Of a DNA stretch of 64,000 nt, positions 8,896 through 15,959 are shown piece after piece (the stretch's first letter is position 1; every line of letters begins with the position of its first letter). Under the pieces are notes generated by a model. The model was not told where the DNA came from, made no database searches, and saw nothing but the letters and a program-made list of their open reading frames with translations. Made by a program: the position numbers and the translations under genes. The stretch is from an uncultured Roseovarius sp. (GTDB lineage: Bacteria > Pseudomonadota > Alphaproteobacteria > Rhodobacterales > Rhodobacteraceae), in NCBI GenBank assembly GCA_947503145.1, contig CANNCP010000008.1:140680-204679 (forward strand), given 5' to 3'.

Positions 8896-10716
8896 ATGGC
8901 GGTCAAGGCTCCCCTTTTGCAACTGAGTGACATCGCGCTGACCTTTGGCGGCGAACCGATCTTTGCCGACCTGTCGCTGGTGGTGCAACCTGGCGACCGG
9001 GTGGCGCTGGTGGGCCGTAACGGGTCGGGCAAATCGACGTTGATGAAGGTGATGGCGGGACTGGTGGAGGCCGATAGCGGTACCTGCGTCGTGCCCCCGG
9101 GGATCAGCGTCGGATACATGGAGCAGGAGCCCGAGATGCTGGGCTTTGCCACGCTTGGCGACTATGCGGCCAGCGCCCTGGAGCCAGAAGAAACCTACCG
9201 CGTGGAGATGGCGGGCGAGGGGCTGAAGTTTGATCCTGCGCGTGCGGTCGAGACGGCCTCTGGCGGCGAGCGGCGGCGCGCAGCATTGGCCAAGCTGATG
9301 GCCGAAGCACCCGACCTGATGCTGCTGGACGAGCCGACCAACCATCTGGATATCGAGGCAATCGCCTGGCTGGAAACCACGCTGAAGGAGACCCGCGCCG
9401 GATATGTCATCATCAGCCATGACCGCGCATTTTTGCGTGAACTTACCAGAGCAACCCTTTGGATTGACCGGGGAATGGTGCGGCGTAACGAGCAGGGATT
9501 TACGCATTTCGAGGCCTGGCGCGACAAGATCTGGGAAGAAGAGGATCAGAGCCGTCACAAGCTGGATCGCAAGATCAAGTCCGAAGGCCGCTGGGCGGTC
9601 GAAGGCATCAGCGCCCGGCGCAAGCGTAACCAGGGCCGGGTGCGCGCGCTGCAGGAACTGCGGGCCGAGCGCGCGGGGCAGATAAGGCGTCAGGGGACTG
9701 CGGGGATGGCGCTGGAGTCGGGGCCTAGATCCGGCAAGCTGGTGTTTGAGGCGCGCGGGATTTCGAAATCCTATGACGACACGCAGATCCTGACTGATTT
9801 TGACCTGCGCGTGCAGCGCGGCGACCGGGTGGCTTTTGTCGGGCCCAACGGCGTGGGCAAGACCACGCTGCTAAAGATGCTGTTGGGCGAAGTAGAGCCC
9901 GATTCGGGCGATATCCGCCGGGGCACAAACTTGATGCCCGCCGTGTTTGATCAGAGCCGTGCCGCCCTCGATCCCGACATGACGCTGTGGGACAGCCTGA
10001 CGGGCGATCCGGACATGCGCGTATCGGGCAAGGCCGATCAGATACTGGTGCGCGGCATGCCGCGCCATGTGATCGGTTATCTCAAGGAATTCCTGTTTGA
10101 CGAGCGGCAGGCGCGGGCACCCGTCCGGGCCCTGTCGGGCGGCGAAAAGGCGCGGCTGCTGCTGGCCAAGCTGATGGCGAAGGAAAGCAACCTTCTGGTG
10201 CTGGACGAGCCGACCAACGATCTGGACATTGAAACGCTCGACCTTTTGCAGGAATTGCTGGACGACTATGATGGCACGCTGCTGCTGGTCAGCCACGATC
10301 GCGACTTTCTGGACCGTGTTGCGACCACCACGATCGCCATGGAAGGCGACGGGCAGGCGACCGTCTATGCCGGCGGATGGAGCGATTACCGCGCACAGAG
10401 GGCTGTCGACAAGGGGCCTGAACCGTCGAAATCTGCAGCTAAATCAAAGAGCAAGCCTGCGCAGGACACATCGCGTGATGCACCCGGGCTGAGCTTTACC
10501 GAAAAGCATCGGCTGAAGGCGCTGCCAAAAGAGATCGCACGGCTGGAAGCGGAGATTGGCAAGCTCGAAGGGCTGCTGGCGGACGCGGAGCTGTTCACCC
10601 GCGAGCCGGTGAAATTCCGCAAAGCCACGGAGGCGCTGGTCACCCGCCAGAAGGCGTTGAGCGCGGCCGAAGAAGAGTGGCTGATGCTGGCGGAAAAGGC
10701 CGAAAACGAGGCGTAG
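8896..10716 (+). CDS. uup: ABC-F family ATPase, Uup type
   Basis: A soluble, membrane-domain-free protein with two ABC ATPase domains (606 residues). First domain: Walker A GRNGSGKST, signature ASGGERRRAALAKL, Walker B LMLLDEPTNHLDI. Second domain: Walker A GPNGVGKTT, signature LSGGEKARLLLAKL, Walker B LLVLDEPTNDLDI. The C-terminal ~90 residues (KALPKEIARLEAEIGKLEG onwards) form a charged coiled coil as in Uup, which binds branched DNA and is implicated in ribosome and replication functions. The linker between domains is moderately long (KLDRKIKSEGRWAVEGISAR), consistent with Uup rather than EttA. Confidence 0.88.
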   Translation: MAVKAPLLQLSDIALTFGGEPIFADLSLVVQPGDRVALVGRNGSGKSTLMKVMAGLVEADSGTCVVPPGISVGYMEQEPEMLGFATLGDYAASALEPEETYRVEMAGEGLKFDPARAVETASGGERRRAALAKLMAEAPDLMLLDEPTNHLDIEAIAWLETTLKETRAGYVIISHDRAFLRELTRATLWIDRGMVRRNEQGFTHFEAWRDKIWEEEDQSRHKLDRKIKSEGRWAVEGISARRKRNQGRVRALQELRAERAGQIRRQGTAGMALESGPRSGKLVFEARGISKSYDDTQILTDFDLRVQRGDRVAFVGPNGVGKTTLLKMLLGEVEPDSGDIRRGTNLMPAVFDQSRAALDPDMTLWDSLTGDPDMRVSGKADQILVRGMPRHVIGYLKEFLFDERQARAPVRALSGGEKARLLLAKLMAKESNLLVLDEPTNDLDIETLDLLQELLDDYDGTLLLVSHDRDFLDRVATTTIAMEGDGQATVYAGGWSDYRAQRAVDKGPEPSKSAAKSKSKPAQDTSRDAPGLSFTEKHRLKALPKEIARLEAEIGKLEGLLADAELFTREPVKFRKATEALVTRQKALSAAEEEWLMLAEKAENEA

Positions 10717-10833
10717 GTCGCGCGGCGGATGAAGACCTGCCCCGATGGAACGGCGCGGCCCTTGTTGCTTGGCTCAGGCGCCGGTGCGTACTGCACGAGG
10801 TGGAACGAACGGTTGGGCTGTAGCCCCTTATCG

Positions 10834-11589
10834 TCACTGCATGCGCAGCGCGCCATCCAGCCGGATGACCTCGCCATTGAGGTAACCGCATTCGACGATG
10901 AACGCCGCGAGCCGCGCGTATTCCGCCGGATCACCAAGACGCTTGGGGCAGGTCACGTCCTGCGCCAGACTGTCCTGCACTTCTTGTGGCAAGCCCTGCA
11001 GCATCGGTGTCAGGAAAATCCCCGGTGCAATGGCCATGACGCGGATGCCTTCGCGCGCCAGATCGCGGGCCATGGGCAGGCTGAGGGCACAGATGCCGCC
11101 CTTGGATGCGGCATAGGCGGCCTGGCCCTTCTGCCCGTCAAAGGCGGCGACGGAGGCGGTATTGATGATCACCCCGCGCGCGCCGTCTGCCTCGGGTTCG
11201 TTCTGCGCGATCTCTGCGGCAGCGAGGCGCGCGACGTTGAAGCTGCCCACCAGATTGATGTCAATGACGCGCCGAAAGCCGTCCAGTGAATGCGGGCCAT
11301 CGCGGCCCAGCGTTTTTTCGGCGGGGGCGATGCCTGCGCAATTGATCGCGGCGGTGATGCGGCCCATCGCATCCCTGGCCTGCGCAATGGCAGTTGCGAC
11401 CGAAGCTTCATCCGTCACGTCGGTCTCTGCGAAATGTGCGCCGATCTCGTCCGCCACTGAGGCGCCGCGCGCCGTGTCACGGTCAAGAATCGTCACATCC
11501 GCACCGGCATCGCGGAAATGCCGCGCTGTAGCTTCGCCAAGGCCCGAGGCCCCTCCGGTGATGATCGCGGCAGTGTTCTGGATGTGCAT
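10834..11589 (-). CDS. SDR family dehydrogenase, 3-hydroxyacyl-CoA dehydrogenase type-2-like
   Basis: A 251-residue short-chain dehydrogenase. It has the NAD-binding TGGASGLGEATARHF motif, the acidic residue after the second strand (ILDRD) indicating NAD preference, the NCAGIAPAEKT segment, and the catalytic Tyr-x-x-x-Lys in AAYAASKGG. The sequence resembles the HSD10/3-hydroxy-2-methylbutyryl-CoA dehydrogenase branch (LDGFRRVIDINLVGSFNV, then GRGVIINTASVAAFDGQKGQ-like text here beginning GVIINTASVAAF). It probably acts in branched-chain amino-acid or fatty-acid degradation. The start chosen gives MHIQNTAAIITGG with GGGAACC-type spacing upstream; a longer frame adds a leader without homology. 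Confidence 0.82.
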   Translation of the reverse strand: MHIQNTAAIITGGASGLGEATARHFRDAGADVTILDRDTARGASVADEIGAHFAETDVTDEASVATAIAQARDAMGRITAAINCAGIAPAEKTLGRDGPHSLDGFRRVIDINLVGSFNVARLAAAEIAQNEPEADGARGVIINTASVAAFDGQKGQAAYAASKGGICALSLPMARDLAREGIRVMAIAPGIFLTPMLQGLPQEVQDSLAQDVTCPKRLGDPAEYARLAAFIVECGYLNGEVIRLDGALRMQ

Positions 11590-11639
11590 TGGGTTCCCTT
11601 CAGAAGGTGAATTTTTGATAACGCGCGTGCATTGTGCTG

Positions 11640-12692
11640 TCAAAGAGCACGGCGGATCAGGCGAGCAGTGGCAATCATGCCGACTACGGTGATCAGGATA
11701 CGCAATATGTGGTGCAACGTGACGAAGGCCGGATTGGCCTGCAGGCTGAGCGCAATCAGGGCCATTTCGGTGATTCCACCGGGGGCAAAGCTGATGAGCA
11801 GCACGTCGAACGGTTCACCCAGAAACGGTTTCAGCAGCAGCGCCAGCATGGCGGCCAGTGCCAGCATCCCCGCAACAGAGGCGCAAGCCAGAACCATCCC
11901 TCGCAGGATCAGCGCGCGGCTGAGACCAGTAAAGCGTAGCCCAAGGGCCGTTCCGATCACGATTTGCGCGAGGTTGACCAGCCATTGCGGTACGTCGAGA
12001 TGTCCCATCCCGCTGAGCGACAGGGCGGCTGCAACCGCCATTGGCCCGGTGATCTGACCTGCAGGCAGGCGCAGCGCGTGCCCGACCCAGATTCCGAACG
12101 CACCCGCCATTGCCAGCCACGGCAACGCTTGCCACGGCACCGGACCCTGCGCCAGGCTGAGGCCGGCCGAACTGCCTACAGGGGTGCCCAGATAAAGCGA
12201 TAGCCCGATTGGCAAGAGCGTGACGACAAGGATCACGCGCAGGAACTGCTGGAGCATGAGGCGCGGCATGTCGGCGTCTGCTGCCTCGCCCAGCGTTATA
12301 CTCTCGTAAAGACCGCCAGGGGTGCCTGCGTAGAATGCAGTGACGCGGTCATATCCGCCAAATCGTCGGAATATCAGGTAGTTGTACACCGTGGCTGATG
12401 CAACAAAAGCGATGAGTGTCAGAAAGCTGACCCCGAGTCGGGCGGGATTGTCAAACAGCGCGGGCGTGACCTGTGCGCCGATCATCAACCCGATAACGGC
12501 CATGAAAATGCGGCGGAGGCGCGAAGGAAATTGATAGTTCTGCGGCAGCCGATACGGCAACAGCGTCGCGATCAGCGCCGAGGCCAGCAGCGGGCCGAGC
12601 AGGAACGGCAGCGGCATCGCTGTCAGGCGTGATGCGATCCCGATCAGAGCGGCACCGAGGATCAGAAGTAAAGTCGTCAGCAGTTGCAACAT
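11640..12692 (-). CDS. AbrB-family (DUF/PF05145) multi-pass membrane protein
   Basis: A 350-residue, strongly hydrophobic protein with about ten membrane segments, arranged as two repeats. The first contains MPLPFLLGPLLASALIA and the second LRLPAGQITGPMAVAAALS, each ending in a G-x-x-x-G-P type turn typical of the AbrB/'ammonia monooxygenase' transporter-like family. A further conserved motif is FAPGGITEMALIALSL near the C-terminus. The substrate is unknown. I chose the ATG giving MLQLLTTLLLILGAAL, because upstream in-frame sequence is hydrophilic and runs into the restriction endonuclease gene. The stop lies 50 bp downstream-adjacent to the SDR start on the same strand. Confidence 0.8.
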   Translation of the reverse strand: MLQLLTTLLLILGAALIGIASRLTAMPLPFLLGPLLASALIATLLPYRLPQNYQFPSRLRRIFMAVIGLMIGAQVTPALFDNPARLGVSFLTLIAFVASATVYNYLIFRRFGGYDRVTAFYAGTPGGLYESITLGEAADADMPRLMLQQFLRVILVVTLLPIGLSLYLGTPVGSSAGLSLAQGPVPWQALPWLAMAGAFGIWVGHALRLPAGQITGPMAVAAALSLSGMGHLDVPQWLVNLAQIVIGTALGLRFTGLSRALILRGMVLACASVAGMLALAAMLALLLKPFLGEPFDVLLISFAPGGITEMALIALSLQANPAFVTLHHILRILITVVGMIATARLIRRAL

Positions 12693-12792
12693 GGATGTGT
12701 TGAACCACCCGCCCAGTGAAATGGCAATGGAGCAAGGCCACGACATCTGGCCGGGCGAGGCCTGCAAAAAAATACGGTCTCGATCAAGCCTG

Positions 12793-13743
12793 TCAAGTTT
12801 CCGGCGACCAATCGAGCGCGACACCATAGGCCGCCGCCATATCCACCCCTGCCTGCGAGGCGGGCCTGTGGGATATGAACTGACTTGCAGAGCAATGCGG
12901 CAGTCCCAGTGCCGCAATCAGTGGCGCGTCGTATTGACCCGAAAGCAGCAAGATACCCTCGCGGGCCAGGTGGTCACGGGTGCCCCGGCCATTGTCCGAG
13001 CGGATGCGGCGCATGAAGTCCTGCTGTTGCGCCACCGCCTCTACCACGTCGCGGCTGATCGGCTTGTGCTGCACCTCGTAAAACAGGGTGGCCATGCGCA
13101 TATTTCCCGACTTGCCGGCAAATATGCGCCCGACCACGTCCGGCGGGACGGTGCGCCAGAAGTTGGGCGGGTATGGGTGATCCCGAAGCAGCCAGAAAAT
13201 GTTGGCAAACCCTGCCGCTGACACGCTTTTCTTGGCGTCCTTGTTCTGACCGTGTGTCAGGTAATCGGGGCGCGCGATGAGCAGGCCGAGATAGCATTTT
13301 GCCCGCTCTTCGTCGGCAGCCACCAGAATGCAAGGATGGTCGATGGCTTCGGTCGGGATCATCCAGTTGCTGCCCATCGTATTCTTGATATCCACGTCGC
13401 GGCCAAGGATGAACGTGTCCAGCCTGCCTTTGGGCAGGCTCAGCAAGGCGCGCAATTCAATCTCGACCCGCGTGCCGATATAGGTCTTTTCGGTCTTTTC
13501 CAGATCATCGTAAGAGCGTCGGCCGGTTTTCGGGGTCATGATCACGTCATCGATGCATTGGCGCAGCATCGCGGGAAACCGGGCGGCCAGTGCATCGGCG
13601 CCACGCGCGCGTTTGGTGATCTCGTCCGCGATGGCGGTCAGCAACTGGTGGTCACGGTGGCCCGCAACGACACTGCTGACCGGGATGTTCTTTTTCAAAA
13701 CTGCGCCGCTCTGGGTGATCCTTGTTTCAGGGCAGCTTGTCAC
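12793..13743 (-). CDS. NaeI-family type II restriction endonuclease
   Basis: A 316-residue protein closely patterned on NaeI, the type IIE enzyme that cuts GCCGGC and needs two sites. Recalled NaeI catalytic residues Glu70, Asp86, Asp95 and Lys97 align without gaps at the last three with Asp109, Asp118 and Lys120 (VDIK), and Glu94 (VEIEL) matches Glu70. Other shared blocks are LEKTEKTYIGTRVEI and VAQQQDFMRRIRSDNG in the C-terminal CAP-like DNA-binding domain. NaeI position Leu43, famous because Lys there creates topoisomerase activity, is Val67 here. Start codon is GTG, 21 bp after the methyltransferase stop. The exact recognition sequence is inferred, not shown. Confidence 0.85.
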   Translation of the reverse strand: MTSCPETRITQSGAVLKKNIPVSSVVAGHRDHQLLTAIADEITKRARGADALAARFPAMLRQCIDDVIMTPKTGRRSYDDLEKTEKTYIGTRVEIELRALLSLPKGRLDTFILGRDVDIKNTMGSNWMIPTEAIDHPCILVAADEERAKCYLGLLIARPDYLTHGQNKDAKKSVSAAGFANIFWLLRDHPYPPNFWRTVPPDVVGRIFAGKSGNMRMATLFYEVQHKPISRDVVEAVAQQQDFMRRIRSDNGRGTRDHLAREGILLLSGQYDAPLIAALGLPHCSASQFISHRPASQAGVDMAAAYGVALDWSPET

Positions 13744-13764
13744 AGAGGGATCGGATTGGAAAGT

Positions 13765-14724
13765 TCAGGCGCTGACGGCTCGCAGCACGCGCTTTCGCAA
13801 GGCGCGGGCGATCTGCGTCGAGACCGCTTGTGCGACGGGGGGCGGAAAAGCGTTGCCGACCTGTCGATAGGCGTTGGTCTTGGCCCCGGTGAAATGCCAG
13901 TCATCCGGGAAACCCTGGATTCGGGCGACCATCGGCACTGTCAGTCGCGGCATGCCGCTGTGGTGGGGCTCTGGTGGCTCGGGCGCGATGGTGCGCCCTT
14001 CGACGCCCAACGTGGCCCATGCGGCGCGGGCGCGGGTCGGGCCCAGATCAGGGCCGCCATGCTTTTTCGAGCCGCCTACAATAGTCGGGGCGATTTCATC
14101 GGCTTTTTCGGCCCATGCGTCGGCACCGCGCCAGCCGTCGGCGGCCATCAGGTCGCGCAGTGTTTCGCCGACGGTGGGGGGATTGTGCGGGTTCGGTTCC
14201 GGCCAATCAAAGAGATCGGCGCGTTCCTTTTGCACCGCGACGATCACCACGCGCGGGCGTAGTTGCGGCACGCCGTAATCAGAGGCGTTGAGCAGCCGCC
14301 AATCGGTCTTGTATCCCAGCCTGTCCAGCTGCGTCTTGAGCCGCTCGCGGTAGTCGTGGAAAACCGCATCGAGAAAGCCGCGCACGTTTTCAATCATCAC
14401 GGCGCGGGGGCGGGCGGCATCCACGATGTCGAGCGCATCGTTAAAGAGGTTGCGCTCGTCCTGCTCGCCAAGCTGTTTGCCGGCAACGGAAAAGGGCGGG
14501 CAGGGCAGGCCACCCGCCAGCAGGTCCATGCCCTTGTAGTCGGCGGCGCGTTCCTTGAAAATACGCATGTCTTCTTCGAGGACGTTCCACTCAGGGCGGT
14601 TATGGCGCAGGGTGTTGCAGCAATGCTTGTCGATCTCGACCAGGGCTGTGTGGGCAAATCCGGCGTTCTCCAGCCCGAGCGCCTGACCACCGGCCCCGGC
14701 GCATAATTCCACAGATGTCAGCAT
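13765..14724 (-). CDS. DNA (cytosine-5-)-methyltransferase, partner of the NaeI-like enzyme
   Basis: A 319-residue C5 methyltransferase with motifs in order: I (VELCAGAGGQALGLENAGF, SAM binding), IV (GGLPCPPFSVAGKQLG, catalytic Cys), VI (MIENVRGF), VIII (QLRPRVVIVAV) and X (RQVGNAFPPPVAQAV). It lies just upstream of the NaeI-like endonuclease on the same strand, a 21-bp gap, so the modification enzyme is translated first. M.NaeI is also a C5 enzyme, which supports a shared GCCGGC-like specificity by inference. The ATG giving MLTSVELCAG was preferred over one 17 codons upstream because motif I normally starts within a few residues of the N-terminus. Confidence 0.9.
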   Translation of the reverse strand: MLTSVELCAGAGGQALGLENAGFAHTALVEIDKHCCNTLRHNRPEWNVLEEDMRIFKERAADYKGMDLLAGGLPCPPFSVAGKQLGEQDERNLFNDALDIVDAARPRAVMIENVRGFLDAVFHDYRERLKTQLDRLGYKTDWRLLNASDYGVPQLRPRVVIVAVQKERADLFDWPEPNPHNPPTVGETLRDLMAADGWRGADAWAEKADEIAPTIVGGSKKHGGPDLGPTRARAAWATLGVEGRTIAPEPPEPHHSGMPRLTVPMVARIQGFPDDWHFTGAKTNAYRQVGNAFPPPVAQAVSTQIARALRKRVLRAVSA

Positions 14725-14949
14725 GTTGCCCGCCCTCTTTGCCCCCATACAACCTGCTGCGAGAATTGTGATCAAGTCTCGAATTCCAGGTGAATGGATG
14801 TTCTTTGATTGTTCTTACCCGCCATCTGCCTCACGGGCAAGCCCCTGGCACAGCGATCATGCAGCCCGGTGGCGTCAGTGTCCTCTGAAAGGGCGCGTAG
14901 ACCAGCGGTGCTAGCCCGGAATGTCCGGTTCTGAGGTAGGGGGGCGGAT

Positions 14950-15023
14950 TGGAGCGGGTAACGAGAATCGAACTCGTAACTAAAGCTTGGGAAGCTGCCG
15001 TGATACCTTTTCACCATACCCGC
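14950..15023 (-). tRNA. tRNA-Gly (anticodon CCC), with a weak anticodon stem
   Basis: Minus-strand cloverleaf: acceptor GCGGGTA/TACCCGC (perfect), D-stem GTGA/TCAC, anticodon loop TTCCCAA (CCC, reading GGG), T-arm ACGAG-TTCGATT-CTCGT, encoded TCCA end. The anticodon stem GCAGC/GCTTT has only three Watson-Crick pairs next to the loop, a C-U mismatch and a G-U pair. It is downstream-adjacent to no other tRNA and lies ~225 bp from the start of the restriction-modification pair. Confidence 0.85.
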
Positions 15024-15099
15024 CGCGAGGGGATGGATACCGATCCGTAGCGCCAAACGCAAGTCTGAAGCGGTGCGTAAAATGCGCGCCCGTCACGCC

Positions 15100-15222
15100 T
15101 GTCCGTGAAGGTCTGCTTCCTCTGTGATCTTGTGGCAATCGGCACTGCCCCTGTAATCGCGCTGCACCAGGGCCGGGGAACGGCGCATCATGTGCGGGGA
15201 ATACGAGCATCTGGCGGACGAA
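15100..15222 (+). promoter_or_regulatory. Possible degenerate cobalamin riboswitch
   Basis: The plus strand shows elements resembling a cobalamin aptamer in the right order: GAAGGTCTGCTTCC, GGCACTGCCCCTGTAATCGC, a GGCCGGGGAACGGCG segment and CGAGCATCTGGCGGACGA, with GTCCG/CGGAC able to close the base. The B12 box lacks its central GGAGAC, and no plus-strand gene follows (the next gene is the minus-strand GntR regulator). If real it is a remnant whose gene was lost. Low confidence. Confidence 0.18.
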
Positions 15223-15256
15223 ATGCCGTGCCCCCGAATCGAGGACGGTCGCGGGA

Positions 15257-15946
15257 TCACGTCGCTTTTGAACTCTTCTCGGCGAAGATATATCGCAGCA
15301 CGGAATTTTGTTTGGCCTTCATGTGTTCGGCCAATGTAACCCCCAGTTGCCTGCCGTCACGAGCCTCAAGAAGATTGATGATCTTCTCATGCTCGCGCAC
15401 CGCAGCAGACCAGCGTTCTCCCGACATGTTGGCCAGATAACGGGGTCTTTGCAGGCGCATGGAGAGTGCCTGACATGCGGTTGTCAAAGTGTCATTTCGT
15501 GCCGCCAAAAGGATCATGCGGTGAATTTTCTGGTTGAGGTCAAAGTATCCATCCAGATCCCCGCTTTCATAGCTGACGATCATTTCATCATGAACCTTGC
15601 GCACGGCGCGGATCTCTTCGTCGGTGATGTTCTGGCAGGCCAATTCACCCGCGAGGGCCTCCAGGGCACCCAGTACGGGAAAAACCTCTTCGACTTCGCC
15701 TGCGGTCACGCGCGTGACCCAGGCGCCCCTGTTCGGCTCCAGTGTGACCAAACCATCGGAAGCAAGGACTTTCAGGGCTTCTCTCAGTGGTGTCCGAGAG
15801 ACATTGAATCGTTCGCACAGATCTTTTTCCGGGACTTTGGTGCCGGGCGCCAGATCCCCGCTGATGATCAGAACCTGGAGGCGACCAACCAGTTCCTGAT
15901 GGAGCGATTTGCGTGCGATTGCATGTACAGAAGCTTTTGCTGTCAC
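15257..15946 (-). CDS. GntR-family (FadR/FCD subfamily) transcriptional regulator
   Basis: A 229-residue regulator with an N-terminal winged helix (GTKVPEKDLCERFNVSRTPL, REALKVLASDGLV) and a C-terminal all-helical FCD ligand domain. Candidate metal-binding residues include Asp in YFDLNQKIHRMI and His in AAVREHEKII and LAEHMKAKQN. Such regulators usually sense a carboxylate. It is followed upstream on the same strand by the FAD/Fe-S dehydrogenase (13-bp gap), so it probably regulates that gene and the divergent aminotransferase-TRAP operon. Start codon is GTG. Confidence 0.88.
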   Translation of the reverse strand: MTAKASVHAIARKSLHQELVGRLQVLIISGDLAPGTKVPEKDLCERFNVSRTPLREALKVLASDGLVTLEPNRGAWVTRVTAGEVEEVFPVLGALEALAGELACQNITDEEIRAVRKVHDEMIVSYESGDLDGYFDLNQKIHRMILLAARNDTLTTACQALSMRLQRPRYLANMSGERWSAAVREHEKIINLLEARDGRQLGVTLAEHMKAKQNSVLRYIFAEKSSKAT

Positions 15947-15959
15947 TGGGTGTCTCGGG

